Of a stretch of 64,000 bases of DNA, positions 1 through 10,069 are shown piece after piece; positions within the stretch are counted from its first letter, which is position 1; each line of letters begins with the position of its first letter. Origin of the DNA: CAVRTM01 sp963724015 (lineage in GTDB: Bacteria > Actinomycetota > Actinomycetes > Actinomycetales > Dermatophilaceae); contig CAVRTM010000003.1 in the NCBI GenBank assembly GCA_963724015.1, positions 99,700 through 163,699 on the forward strand, written 5' to 3'. Made by a program: the position numbers and the translations under genes. The notes below the pieces were generated by a model. That model did not search any database, was not told the DNA's origin, and was given only the letters and a program-made list of their open reading frames with translations.

Positions 1-132
1 CTGCTGCTCAAGATCGCGGCCCGGCGCCCCAACCGGCTGCACAGCCCCCGGCCCGGGGAGGTCCAGGCGCTGCTGGCCGAGGTGACGGCCTGCCTGGACG
101 CCGTCGACGGGGCGTCATCCGTGGCCGGTTGA
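1..132 (+). CDS. C-terminal end of an unidentified protein (5' truncated by the window)
   Basis: An open frame enters from the left edge and ends at TGA 130-132, giving 43 residues. The visible part is Arg/Pro-rich then helical (ARRPNRLHSPRPGE followed by a Leu/Ala/Val-rich helix). Actinobacterial codon use fits real coding, and a strong hairpin follows 14 bases after the stop. Too little is visible to name a family. Confidence 0.5.
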   Translation: MLLKIAARRPNRLHSPRPGEVQALLAEVTACLDAVDGASSVAG

Positions 133-146
133 CGGGGGCCGGACCC

Positions 147-183
147 GATCGCGCCCTCCGGAGAGACTCCGGAGGGCGCGATC
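147..183. terminator. Intrinsic-type hairpin between convergent genes
   Basis: A perfect 15-bp inverted repeat (147-161 with 169-183) extends to 17 bp if AG/CT in the loop also pair. It lies between the stop of the left-edge gene and the stop of the kinase gene on the other strand, so it can serve both directions. There is no clear T-tract, as is common in high-GC actinobacteria. Confidence 0.75.
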
Positions 184-233
184 CCCGGACGACAGGGCCG
201 TTGATGGCGACCGAGCCTCGGACGACAGGGGCG

Positions 234-2168
234 TCAGGTCAACCGGAGGCTGGCCAGGACGCGGTCGATGGTGGGCTGCTGGGCCTCGAGCTGACCCGGT
301 GGTGCGAAGAAGGCCAGCAACAGGGTGCCTCCGTTGGCCGGCCGCACGACGTAGAAGTCGACCTGCAGGCGGACGGTGGGGTCTGCCGGGTTGACCATGA
401 CACCCTCCAGCTCGTCCGCTGGACTGCCGGCGATCTTGCGCTGCCAGTGGGCGGGATCCCAGCTGATCGGACCCGCCGCGTTGACCGCGATGGCGCTCTG
501 CAGTGCGTCCGTGGTGGTGTCGGACGTGGCGTCGGATGCGTACACATACATCCCTACCGCGTCCTTCGGGGAGCTGGCGAGCAGGTGGCGGGTGCCGTCC
601 CACCGTTGCGTGGAACCGGCTGCACCCAGGAAGAACGTGTCGCCCACTGCGTCGGGTCGGGAGGACAGGACCGTGTCGCTCGCTGTTCCCTCCTTCGCAG
701 TCCAGCTCTGGGGTCTGCTCAATGTGTAGGGGACGCTGCTCCCGGTGTTGGAGTAGCCCCGGAACGGCTCCGCCGACGTGCGGGACGGGAGCAGGACGAC
801 CGCGGCCCCGATGGCCAGGGCGGCCACCGCGACCGCTGCGATGGCCACCACCAGCCACCGCCGACGCCGGCGCGCCGGCGCGGGCGCCTCCGCTGCGGAC
901 GTGACGCCCTCCTCCTCGTAGGCCTCCCCGTAGGCCTGCTCGTCGTCCCACCCCGCCTCCGCTGCCGCGTAGCCGTGCTCGTCCTCCCCGGGGGCGAAGG
1001 CATGCTCCTGCTCGTACGACGCCTCGACCTCGTCCGCACCGATCTCCTGCGCCGCGACGTCTGGCGGCACGACCGGCGCCGACGGAGGCTCGATCACTCC
1101 CGGCGGGAACGACGGGTGGGACAGCCAGGCGCTGGTCCCCGCAGGGTCGGACGCCGCATCCGGGTCGGTGGCGTGTCCTGCCGACCCGTTCTCCGCGGGG
1201 GACGCGGGCACCAAGCCGCTGCCTGCGGGCGCGTCCCCGCTCGCGCGGCCGTGGCTCGGCCCCGCCCGCCGGCCGGTGCGCGGGGCTCCGGGGAGCTGCA
1301 CCGCCACGTCCAGGGCGAGCTCGAGGTCGCGCACGAGCGCGTGGCAGGACGCGTAGCGGTCCTCCGGAGCCTTGGCCATCGCCCGTGCGACCACGTCGTC
1401 GACGGCAGGCGGCAGGTCGGGGCGCACCCCCGAGACCGGCGGCGGCGCCTCGACCAGGTGCGCCCACAACAGGGCCGCGTCGTCGTCCCGGTGGAACGGC
1501 AGCTGGCCCGTCAGGCACTCGTAGAGCACGCACCCCAGCGCGTAGATGTCGGTGCCGGGCCCCACCGGCGCACCCTGGATCTGTTCCGGGGACACGTAGT
1601 CGACGGTGCCGAGAAAGTGCCCCGTGCCGGTCAGGGCACCGGACAGCGACGTCGTCCGCTTGGTCAGCCCGAAGTCGGTCAGGTAGACGTGGTCGGAGTA
1701 CCCGTGGCCCGAGTGCTCCTGGATCGAGGCGACCAGGATGTTGCCTGGCTTGACGTCGCGGTGGACGAGGCCGAGCTCGTGCGCGGCGTCGAGGGCGTCC
1801 CCGATCTGCACGAAGATCCGCAGCAGTCGCGCCGGCGGCAGGCCATCTTCCTGGCTGAGCAGCACCTTCAGGTCGCTGCCGGCGACGTAGCGCATGGCGA
1901 TGAACAGCTGCCCGTCGGCCTCCCCCGCCTCGTAGATGGGCACGATGTTGGGGTGGTCCAGGGACGCGGCGAGGCGGGACTCGCGGATGAAGCGCTGCTG
2001 GAACTGCTCGTTGTTGGCGAGCACCGGCGTCAGCACCTTCAGGGCGACCTTCCGGCCGAGCCGGGTGTCCTCGGCCCGGTAGACGACGGCCATGCCCCCG
2101 CGGCCGATCACCGACTCGATCCGGTAGCCCGCGAGCTCGAAGCCCGACTGGTAGTCCGTCACGGGCAC
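234..2168 (-). CDS. Membrane Ser/Thr protein kinase, PknB type, with extracytoplasmic C-terminal domain
   Basis: A 644-residue eukaryotic-type Ser/Thr kinase. The N-terminal kinase domain (about 15-285) has all catalytic elements: Gly-rich loop 21-30 (IGRGGMAVVY), ATP lysine K44, HRDVKPGN at 136-143, DFG at 165-167 and SPE at 193-195. An acidic, proline-rich juxtamembrane linker (about 290-432) follows. Then come a basic stop (RRRRR), one transmembrane helix at 438-460, and an extracytoplasmic domain of about 180 residues with no PASTA repeats that I can see. The start is GTG 2168 with AAGGA about 9 bases upstream. It is the last gene of a minus-strand operon that also holds an FHA protein and a pseudokinase, so it is the only complete kinase in that set and the probable phospho-donor. 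The C-terminal sensor domain is not identified. Confidence 0.93.
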   Translation of the reverse strand: MPVTDYQSGFELAGYRIESVIGRGGMAVVYRAEDTRLGRKVALKVLTPVLANNEQFQQRFIRESRLAASLDHPNIVPIYEAGEADGQLFIAMRYVAGSDLKVLLSQEDGLPPARLLRIFVQIGDALDAAHELGLVHRDVKPGNILVASIQEHSGHGYSDHVYLTDFGLTKRTTSLSGALTGTGHFLGTVDYVSPEQIQGAPVGPGTDIYALGCVLYECLTGQLPFHRDDDAALLWAHLVEAPPPVSGVRPDLPPAVDDVVARAMAKAPEDRYASCHALVRDLELALDVAVQLPGAPRTGRRAGPSHGRASGDAPAGSGLVPASPAENGSAGHATDPDAASDPAGTSAWLSHPSFPPGVIEPPSAPVVPPDVAAQEIGADEVEASYEQEHAFAPGEDEHGYAAAEAGWDDEQAYGEAYEEEGVTSAAEAPAPARRRRRWLVVAIAAVAVAALAIGAAVVLLPSRTSAEPFRGYSNTGSSVPYTLSRPQSWTAKEGTASDTVLSSRPDAVGDTFFLGAAGSTQRWDGTRHLLASSPKDAVGMYVYASDATSDTTTDALQSAIAVNAAGPISWDPAHWQRKIAGSPADELEGVMVNPADPTVRLQVDFYVVRPANGGTLLLAFFAPPGQLEAQQPTIDRVLASLRLT

Positions 2169-2183
2169 CGCCTCGTCCTTGCC

Positions 2184-4130
2184 TCAGCCGACCGGTTCAC
2201 CGCACCACCCACAAAACTGGTGCCGAGCCGAGAGGCGTCCGCCGCAGGTGGTGCAGAACCGCGGCGCCGACTCCTGGGCCGACCTCGACGCCTGCCCCGC
2301 GTCGCGGGGTGCTGGTGCCGAGCCGGGCGCTGGCGCCTGACCCGGCGCCGCGGGGCGACCGGCTGCCCCTGCCGCGTCCGCGCCCGTCGGGCGGGGAGGC
2401 GCCACGGACGGCGCCGCCGAGGAGGCGTTCGCGCGCCGCGCGGGGCCGGTGCCGGGGGCGCCCGGTGCCGCAGGTGCCCGCGAACCGTCGCGTCCGCTCG
2501 GGCTGGTCGGGCCGGTCGGCACGGAACGCTGGGCCGCTCCTGCTGCTGCGCCGAGCGTGCCCGCCGCGGCAGCAGCATGCCCGGCGCCGGCACCTGGCGG
2601 AGGCGGCGGGCCATCGGGCCCGCTGCTGCCGCCACCTGCGCCGCCCGGTCCGGCTCCCCCTGGGCCAGGACGGGGTCCTCCGGGGCCACGCCGAGATCCT
2701 CATGGTCAGGTGAGGGGCCTGCGGGGCCACCGGCTGGCGGCCGTCGGCCGCGCGGAGGTGGGCCGTCCGGGCCCTGCCGCTGCGGCGACCGGGACCAGGC
2801 GTCTGGCGCCGCCGCAGGAAGATCAGCACGGCCCCTGCGGCGAGCAGGGCGACGGCGAGCAAGGATGCCGACCGGCCACCACCAGCTCGTACCGCCAGAC
2901 GTCGCGCCAGCAGCAGTCGGGGCCCCCTGCGTGGACCCGCCCACGCCCATCCCGTCCGCGCCCATCCCCGACGCGCCCACGCCGGAGCCGGCGCGCTGCT
3001 TGGCGATGGCGAGGTTGCGACTGGCCAGGAAGTGCCCGGGGAAGAGCTCGAGCGCCTTGGTGAAGCTGGGGACCGAGGCGGCATAGCCGTTGTTCTTGAA
3101 CAGGTGCATCGCCGCCTCGAAGCTGGCGTCGACAGGGCCCCCGTGCGGGCTGACCCCCGCCTTGGTCAGGAGGGGCAGCACCGAGGCGATGCTCACCAGT
3201 CGTGGCGCGGCGCTGCCCGGGGCGGGGTGCCGACGGCAGCAGGCCCACGACGTCGCCCCGCTCAGCCAGGACCGGGCCACCGGCCATCCCGTGCTGGAGC
3301 CCGGCAGCCAGCTTGGCCGCGTCGCGGACGTCCCCCGCGTCGAGCCCGGTCGTCTTGAGCTGGTCGCCGCCTTTGGTGGCCAGGTGCTGGTTGATCTCCT
3401 GCAGGGGGTTGTCGGCGCCGGGGATCCCGGTGAACCCCAGCACGCCCAGGGCCTCCGCCCCGGCGGTGGAGGTTCCTACCGCCACCGTCGGCATGCTGTT
3501 GGCTCCGCGGACGCGCAGGATGGCCACGTCCGAGGTGCCGCCCAGGACCTCGGCGTGCAGTCCGCCGTACCGCTGCTGGGAGGTGACGTAGGGGTAGACG
3601 ACGTAGTCGGGGGTCACCCGCACGACGCAGCCGCCGGCGTCGTTGGTGACGTTGGGCGGGTAGCAGGCCTGCAGCCGCTCCTCGTTGCGGTCGCCGGAGC
3701 TCCCGAGCCCGCCCACGTTGGTGCGGGAGAACGGGTCCTTGGGCAGCGGCGCCGCGTCGCCGTACCGCTGGTGGAAGGCCTGGTTCACGGCGAAGATGCG
3801 CGCCCGGTCCAGGTCCGGCCGGGTGATGGCACCGGTGGTGACGATCGCGCCGGTGGGGTCGACGACGAAGCCGCTGGCCGTGTCCAGCACGGGGTTCCAG
3901 GTGCTCTGGATGATGCCGATGTGCACACCGAAGCTGTCTCCCGCCTGCCGGTGCTCGATCAGCGCGACCTCCACCTTGGCCCGCGCCTCGATGAACACCA
4001 CTCCGGGCGAGGCCCGCTCGATCGGGGTGGGGTGCTTGTGCGCCGCCGCCGGTGAGGTGCCGACCGTGAGGAAGGCGAGCGTGACAGCGGCGACGAGCCA
4101 CGGCAGACGACGGTGCTGGTGACCAGACAT
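2184..4130 (-). CDS. Secreted/membrane trypsin-fold pseudoprotease with TPR-like segment, TM helix and C-terminal zinc ribbon (frameshifted)
   Basis: The start ATG 4130 follows GGAG. A signal peptide covers residues 1-30. A chymotrypsin/HtrA-like fold follows (SGFVVDPTGAIVTTG at 86-100, DVAIL at 201-205, HGMAGGPVL at 280-288). The usual VTNAHV histidine position reads VTTGAI (A101) and the usual GNSGGP serine reads GMAGGP (A283), so two of three triad residues are missing; D201 is present. C156 and C168 could form a disulfide. After the domain come a TPR-like helix pair, a TM helix, a long Gly/Pro/Ala linker and a cytoplasmic double-CxxC zinc ribbon (CTTCGG...CGWCGE) ending at 2184. The reading frame shifts near 3240, 2870 and 2690. 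The motifs continue across each shift, so sequencing indels are the likely cause. The stop lies 15 bases before the kinase start; same operon. Confidence 0.8.
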
Positions 4131-4241
4131 TTGCGCTCCGCACGACCGGTTGTGGCGGGCCGTCGTCGTTGCCGGCAGACCTCGTCCCCCTCCATGCAAG
4201 ACCCATCCACGGATGCTGTCAACGCGCTGTGTAGGGGATGT

Positions 4242-5915
4242 TCAGCCCGGGTTCACAGCCCGTTCACGCGCCCGTTCGGCGGGCTGCGGCTGCTCGAGCA
4301 GCGCGATGGCGGCCCTCAGGCGGTCGGGCTTGAGCTGGCACCAGCTGCGCACCGCCACCTGCGCCAGGGTCACCGTCCGGTACGCCGCGATGCGCGCCGC
4401 CAGCGCGCCGGGGTCCAGGACGGCGCCCGTGCCGCAGGTACTCCTGGAGGAAGACCCGGTCCAGGGCCTCCTCTCCCTGCCCGTCGCCCAGGTCGTCCGG
4501 CGCGTAGCCGGTGTGCCCCGTGCTGTGCCGTGCGCGCGTCGTCACCACGTCGAGGTGCGCGAGGAACCCGCCGACGTCCAGCGCCGGCTCGGCCACGCAG
4601 GCGGCGTCGAGGTCGAACAGGCTGCTGATCGGCCCGTCGAACAGCACCTCAGAGGGGGTCAGGTCGCCGTGGGCCGGGCCGAAGGGCAACGGCTCCTCGC
4701 GGGCCGCTGCCGCGGCGTCGTCCAGGCGTGCGTGCACCGTCCGCGCCAGGGCGGGGGCCCACGGTGCGACGGCCTCGACCTCGGCCCGCAGGCGGACCAC
4801 CTCTCCGGTCAGGGTGCGGGGGTGCCCGCCGGGGATGGCCGAGTCGGGCACGGTCGAGGCGTGCAGCGCGGCGGCGATGCGGGCGCACGCCCGCACCGCG
4901 GTCTCGGCGGTGAGGGGACGCGACGTCAACGGCGGCCCGTCGGCGACGTGCTCGCGCACCAGCGTGGGCAGCAGCGGTGTGCCCGGGAGCGCCTCCAGGA
5001 GCGCCAGCCTCAGGTCGGGCAGGTAGCCCTCGAACCGCGGCAGCAGGAACGGGAAGGATCCGCCCCTGCGCGTGCGCACGTGCTCGCGGAACGCCGTCAC
5101 GGTCGGCCCGATCAGGGCGCCGCGCTCGTCGGCATAGGCCTTGCCGTACAGGACCTGCTTGACCGTTCGCCGGCTCGGCTCCAGCCGCCAGAGCAGCTCG
5201 TAGCGCAGGACGCAACGGTGCCCCGCGACGTAGCGGACCACCTCGGCGGAGCAGTCCTGCAGGGTCAGGCCCTTCAGGGAGCTCGGCAGCGCGGGCTCGA
5301 GCAGCCCTGCCATCCGTCGCGGATCGGTGGCCGCCGCCAGCCCCGGCAGCTCCGGGTCCAGTGGGAACGCGTGGAGCACCAGGTGCAGGGGTCGCACGCA
5401 GTCGGCCACCTGGGCGAAGACGGCGACGTCCTCACGGCCCTCGACCGCACGGGCCAGGGGCACCAGCCGGGCCAGCCAGTGGTCCGCACGCTCCGCTGAG
5501 CCGAAGACGTGACCACCCACCAGGCGCTCGGTGAGGTCGCCGGTGTCCCGGTGCCGCAGCCGCAACCGGTACCGCAGCGCCGCCCCCGACTGCGGGTCGA
5601 CGACGACCCGGCCCGGTATGCAGGAGTCCAGCGCCCACCCGTCGGCCAGCAGCCCCTGGAGGCGTGGGGCCATCGCCGCCGGGTCCAGCGCCTCGAGCAG
5701 CCCCGGCAGCGCGTGGCGCAGCGCCGGGCTGCGCAGCGGGTCGAGGTCGCCGTCGACCGGCACCGGCCCGGTCCTGCCGCCACCCACGGGAGCCCCCCAA
5801 CCGGTGAGCTGGGCGAACTCCTCCCTGGACGCCGGTAGCGGCACCGCCTCCATCAGCACGGTCTCGAACGCCGAGGCCTGGTCGGCACTCGTCGCCGCCT
5901 GCACGGCCGGCGTCG
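4242..5915 (-). CDS. APH-like phosphotransferase domain protein, probably the C-terminal half of the upstream ABC protein
   Basis: About 555 residues with an aminoglycoside-phosphotransferase/choline-kinase-like core near the C-terminus: PAHGDLTPSEVLFDG (catalytic loop HGD kept, but the metal-binding Asn of the usual HGDLxxxN is Glu) and LFDLDAAC (metal Asp kept). A large N-terminal region of about 250 residues is unassigned. The frame shifts near 4430. In the other frame the sequence continues sensibly (LDPGALAARIAAYRTV) to TGA 4242-4244. At the 5' side there is no stop codon in any frame between the ABC domain and this one, and no convincing new start except ATG 5965, which has GGAGGA but lies in the ABC frame. 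I infer one long polypeptide broken by an indel near 5915. The substrate is unknown; maltokinase-like or protein/sugar kinase roles are possible. Confidence 0.6.
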
Positions 5916-7894
5916 GCCGCCACGGAGACGGCCTCCCGGGCCTGCGCCCCCGCCCGGGCAGCCATCGCACCGTCCTCCACGGCGGAGTGGAGGTCGGCCG
6001 GCGGGCGAGCTCCGGCCCCCGCCGCGACACCTGCCGGCAGGGCGACCCGGGCGCCCTCCGGCATGGCGTCGGCGACGGCCTCCCCGAACTGGCTGGCGTA
6101 CAGGTCGGCGTACAGGCCGCCGCGGGCCAGCAGGTCCGCCGGTGTCCCCTCCTCGAGGACGCGACCGGCGGAGAGGACGAGGATCCGGTCGACGGCCCGG
6201 ATGAGGTTCAGGTCGTGGGACACGATGACGGCCGAGCGGCCGCGCAGCAGACCCTGCAGCGCAGCCGTCACCAGGGCCGAGGACTGCGCGTCCAGGCCCG
6301 TCGTCGGCTCGTCCAGCACGAGCACCGGGGTGTCGCGGATGAACGCGCGGGCGATCGCCAGCCGTTGGCGCTGCCCGCCGGACAGGGTCGCCGCCCGCTC
6401 CCCCAGGACCGTGTCGTAACCCTGCGGCATGGCGAGGATGAAGTCGTGCGCCTGGGCCCGCTGGGCGGCGGTGACGACATCCTCGAAGGTCGCGCCCTCA
6501 CGCCCGTAAGCGATGTTCTCGGCCACCGTGCCGCGCAGCAGGATGGTCTCCTGCAGGACCATGCTGATCTGCGCCCGCAGGGACTCCATCGTGAACGCCC
6601 GGATGTCGTGGCCGTCCATCAGCACCGCACCCGCCTGCGGGTCGTACAGCCGGGGCAGCAGCTGGGCGATCGTGCTCTTGCCGGCGCCGCTGTGCCCCAC
6701 CAGGGCCACGACGTCGCCGGCCTCGATCGTGAAGCTGAGGGACTGCAGGGTCAGCCGGCTCGGCCCGTCGGCGTCGTCCTCGGTCGCCGGTTGGTAGGCG
6801 AAGCTGACGTCGCGGAACTCGATCGCGCCGGTCAGCGGCGGCGCCGGCCGGGCACCCTCGAGGTCGCGGACGGCCGGCTCACGGTCCAGCAGCTCACTGA
6901 TCCGCTCGACGCTGGCGTAGATCTTGCCGACGGTGTTCCACTCCTTGATGATTCGCCGGGTGGGCTTGAACATGCCCTGGATCAGCAGGATGAAGGTCAC
7001 GAGCGCGCCGGCGGTGATCGCATCGGAGTCGACCAGCCGTGCACCGACCAGGACGACCACGGCGATGACGACGGCCTCCAGGAGGCTGACGGTGAAGCCG
7101 AACACCGCCTCCAGCCGCGCCGTCCGCAGGACCGCATCCATCGCCGAGCGGCTCTCGGCGGCGAACTTGCGCTGCTCGTGGCCGGTCCGGCCGTAGGTCT
7201 GGACCACACTGATCGTGGCGAGCATCTCCTGCGCCGTGGAGGCCAGGTCGCCCTCGCGGGCGCGCAGCTCCTTGGCGGCGGCCTTGATCCGGCGGGCGAA
7301 GTAGCTGGACACCATGGCCAGCAGCGGAACGATGATCAGCGCCAGCAGCGCGATCCGCCACGACTGCGAGAACAGGTAGGCCAGCGTGCCGACCAGCAGC
7401 ATCATGCTGCCCACCAGGTCGCTGACGGAGTCCACGACGAACTCCTCGAGGGCCTGGACGTCGCCGGTGATGCGGGTGAGCACGTCGCCGGTGCTGCGGC
7501 GGACGTGGAAGGCCAGCGACAGCTTCTGCAGGTGGCTGAACAGTGCGGTGCGCAGGTTGTAGCCGAGGGCGCGGCCGGCCTTGGCCAGCGAGATCTCCGA
7601 CAGCGAGTCGGCCAGGCTGTTCGCGGCCGTGACCACCACGATGGAGGCTGCGAGGAGCGGGATGGTGGCGGCGGCCGAGGGGACGAGACCCAGCGGGTGC
7701 CACGCACGGCCGTCCTTGAGGAAGGTGATCAGGCTGCCGATCAGGGCGGGCAGCGCGATGGCCGTGATCGCCTCGGCCGCCATCAGCACCACGGCGAGCA
7801 CGAACGTGCCGCGCTGACCGGCGCCGTAGCGGCGGAACATGGCGAACGTGCGGCCGGCGTCGCCGCGCCCCGACGACCGCGCCCGCCGTCTCAT
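5916..7894 (-). CDS. ABC exporter (fused TMD-NBD), possibly fused to an APH-like domain
   Basis: A type IV (ABCB/MsbA-like) half-transporter. Six membrane helices lie in residues about 25-320. The nucleotide-binding domain has Walker A GHSGAGKST (about residue 400), Q-loop VLQETILL, signature LSGGQRQRLAIARA (about 500), Walker B VLVLDEPT and switch HD. Start ATG 7894 overlaps the stop of the pseudokinase gene (ATGA), so translation is coupled. After the NBD the frame stays open through a linker to about 5915, where it appears to continue in another frame as the APH-like domain; the fused product would be about 1,215 residues. A homodimeric exporter is expected. The exported molecule is not evident from the sequence, but the operon partners suggest phosphorylation-controlled export. 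Confidence 0.85.
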
Positions 7895-8694
7895 CCGGCC
7901 ACCTGCTCGATGTCCGCGGCCATCTCGTCCGCGGTCTCGTACCGCTTCCCGGGCTCTGGTTGCAGCGCGCGGACGACGACGGCCCGCTCACCGTCGGAGA
8001 GGTCGGCATCGGGCTCGGGCTGGCTGCGCAGGTACATCCGCACCGCGACCATGGGGTCGGCCGAGACGAGCGCCGGGTAGAGGCCGTAGCCGGTGAGGGC
8101 CAGGTGCAGCGTGACGCCCAGCGCCCAGATGTCGCTGGCCCGTCCCGCGGGGCCACCCCTCATCAGCGCCGGGTCGACCAGCTCCAGGTCCCAGCCGCCG
8201 CGGGTGCTGAGCCCCGTCAGGGGCTGCCCGCGCGCGACCAGGTGCGCCACCGCCGGCTCGGCGAGCACCGCCCCGGCCGGGTCCAGCAGGATGTTGCTGG
8301 GCTTGATGGCCCGGTGCACGATGCCGGCCTCGTGCAGCTCGTGCGCCGCGCGGGCGGCCCGCGCGACGGCCCCCAGCCGTTCCCGCCGTGACACCTCCCG
8401 GGTCGGGGCCGCCAGGGAGCCCAGCGGCAGGTGGCGCATGGCGTAGAACATCATCCCGCCGTCCATGGCCACGTCGTGCACCGGGACCAGCCGGGGCGAC
8501 CCGACCTCGGTGAAGGCCTCGAGCTCACCGACCAGCGCCTCGAACCCGCCGTCGCTCGCCGGTGCCAGCAGCACCTTGACCGCGACCTGCGGCTCGTCCA
8601 CACCCAGCCGCGCCGGGGTCCGGGCCAGGAAGACCCGGCCGTGCAGCCCGCGGCCGAGCTCGCGCAGGAACACGTAGTCGGCGGCGCCGTCCAT
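7891..8694 (-). CDS. Protein pseudokinase
   Basis: A 267-residue stand-alone kinase fold without membrane segment. The VAVK lysine (K40), a degenerate Gly loop (LGRGLHGRVF, 13-22), the C-lobe DIWALGVTLH and the final RYETADEM helix are all clear. The catalytic HRD is HRA (127-129: catalytic Asp replaced by Ala129) and no DFG exists (about 145-149 reads AEPAV). Phosphotransfer is therefore very unlikely; scaffolding or allosteric control of the true kinase at 234-2168 is a reasonable inference. It starts at ATG 8694, 28 bases after the FHA gene, and its TGA overlaps the ABC exporter ATG. The gene is in one frame, so the substitutions are not an indel artefact. Confidence 0.88.
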   Translation of the reverse strand: MDGAADYVFLRELGRGLHGRVFLARTPARLGVDEPQVAVKVLLAPASDGGFEALVGELEAFTEVGSPRLVPVHDVAMDGGMMFYAMRHLPLGSLAAPTREVSRRERLGAVARAARAAHELHEAGIVHRAIKPSNILLDPAGAVLAEPAVAHLVARGQPLTGLSTRGGWDLELVDPALMRGGPAGRASDIWALGVTLHLALTGYGLYPALVSADPMVAVRMYLRSQPEPDADLSDGERAVVVRALQPEPGKRYETADEMAADIEQVAG

Positions 8695-8722
8695 CGCCCG
8701 TGCTCCTTCCTGCAGCGTCGTC

Positions 8723-10069
8723 TCAGGGTCGCAGCGGCTCGTGGTAGCAGTCGAACAGCAGCTGTCGCTTCCCGATCCGCACCCGGTTCCCCGGATACAG
8801 CCGTTCGCCGGGCTCCGGGGGCACGGACGTCCAGGGCCCGGCCGGACCGCTGCGGCTGACGAACGTGCCGTTGGCCGAGCCGCCGTCGCTGACCATCACC
8901 TTCCAGCCGGAGAGGGTCAGCCGGGCGTGGACCCGGGAGGTGCTGTGCTCCGCGTCCTGCAGCACCAGTGGCCGGGCCCGCCCCGACAGCACGGCTGCCG
9001 CGCGGCCCGGGTCGCGACCGATGACGTAGTCCCCGGTCACGGTGAACACCGAGCCCTCGTCCGTGACGAGCACACCCAGCGGCGGCCGCGGCTCCTGGTG
9101 CCGGCCCGCGCCGCGCTCCAGCGGGGCGCCGCAGGACGCGCAGGTGGCCGCGTCCGGGTCGTTGAAGTGCGCGTTGCGACAGCTCACCCCCTCGACCATC
9201 TCCACCTCCCCGGGGCGCGGCGGCGCGGGGGTGCCGGACGGCGCGGTGCCGACCGGCAGCGGCGCGCGCCGCCCGGCGGTGGGGTCCTGCCGCCGACCTG
9301 CCCCGAGCCGCACGCTGCGAAAAGGCGCCGCCGACCGCAGCACCGTCTGGCTCGTGGTCACCGCCTGCTCCGGCAGACGCTCCGGTGCCCGCGGGGTGGC
9401 TGTCTGCCGTGGTGGCTCGGGTACCGAGATCGCCGGCTCGGGTGTCGACATCGCCGGCCCAGGCATCGACATTCCCGGCTCGGGTACCGATGTCGCCGGC
9501 TCGGACACCGGCTCGGGCACCGGCTTCGCGACCGGCGTACCGGGGCGGTGCGTCGTCGCCTGCAGGGTCACGCCCCCACCGGGCACCGTGCCCTCCCTGA
9601 GGTCGAACGGCACCGCCGCCGCAGCGTGTGCGGCGGCTCCACCCGGGCCGGTGACCGTGACCGCGTCGTACGGCGCGTCGACCCTGCGCTCCAGCCAGGA
9701 CAGGGACTGCGCGGCGTTGAGGGTCTCGGGCTCCGGGCCGTCGATGCTCACCGTGACGTCGCCGTGGACCAGGACGAGCAGCGTCCCGCCGGCCCGGAGC
9801 AGCAGCGCGAAGTCGGGCACCTCCCCGGGCTCTGCCTCGGTGAGCAGCCATGCCGCGTAACGGATCCGACGGCGACCGGTGGGGTCGGGACCGCGCTGGT
9901 GCACCGACAGCAGCTCGAGCGCCCGGTCATGCTGTGCCGGCGCCACCGAGGGCAGCACGAGAACCGCGTCGTCGTGCCGGTCGACGACTCCGGCCCCGGG
10001 GTGGACCTCGACCCGCGCCCACGCGGGAGGGACCGGGCCGGCGCCGTTCGGCTCAGACGTTCCGGTCAT
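8723..10069 (-). CDS. FHA-domain protein with zinc-ribbon-like motif and protein phosphatase-like N-terminal region
   Basis: A 448-residue cytoplasmic protein. The N-terminal 190 residues form an unassigned alpha/beta domain. I only weakly suspect a PP2C-like fold, because they resemble regions next to FHA domains in actinobacterial signalling clusters. A Pro/Glu linker follows, built on 21-bp DNA repeats. Then comes a CxxxHFNDPxxxxCxxCG zinc-ribbon-like knuckle (about 300-320). The C-terminal FHA domain has YVIGRDP, TSRVHARL and GSANGTFV, the phosphothreonine-binding loops. Start ATG 10069 overlaps the TGA of the GH15 gene. FHA domains dock on phosphothreonine, so this is the likely reader of the kinase in the same operon. 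Confidence 0.85.
   Translation of the reverse strand: MTGTSEPNGAGPVPPAWARVEVHPGAGVVDRHDDAVLVLPSVAPAQHDRALELLSVHQRGPDPTGRRRIRYAAWLLTEAEPGEVPDFALLLRAGGTLLVLVHGDVTVSIDGPEPETLNAAQSLSWLERRVDAPYDAVTVTGPGGAAAHAAAAVPFDLREGTVPGGGVTLQATTHRPGTPVAKPVPEPVSEPATSVPEPGMSMPGPAMSTPEPAISVPEPPRQTATPRAPERLPEQAVTTSQTVLRSAAPFRSVRLGAGRRQDPTAGRRAPLPVGTAPSGTPAPPRPGEVEMVEGVSCRNAHFNDPDAATCASCGAPLERGAGRHQEPRPPLGVLVTDEGSVFTVTGDYVIGRDPGRAAAVLSGRARPLVLQDAEHSTSRVHARLTLSGWKVMVSDGGSANGTFVSRSGPAGPWTSVPPEPGERLYPGNRVRIGKRQLLFDCYHEPLRP
9414..9518. repeat. 21-bp tandem repeat, five units, inside the FHA gene
   Basis: Units start at 9414, 9435, 9456, 9477 and 9498. Each is a variant of ggctcgggtaccgagatcgcc. On the coding strand they spell a seven-residue Pro-Glu-Pro repeat forming the linker between the N-terminal region and the zinc-ribbon/FHA part. 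The last unit is the most diverged. Such repeats can change copy number by slippage. Confidence 0.8.

Noticed and set aside
5531..8080. 849-residue open frame on the plus strand opposite the ABC exporter
   Set aside because: It is an antisense shadow. Its product is Gln/Arg/Gly-rich without motifs, while the minus strand has Walker A, LSGGQ and Walker B.
9414..9518. CRISPR-like repeats
   Set aside because: The 21-bp units are directly adjacent without spacers and encode an in-frame Pro-Glu-Pro linker.
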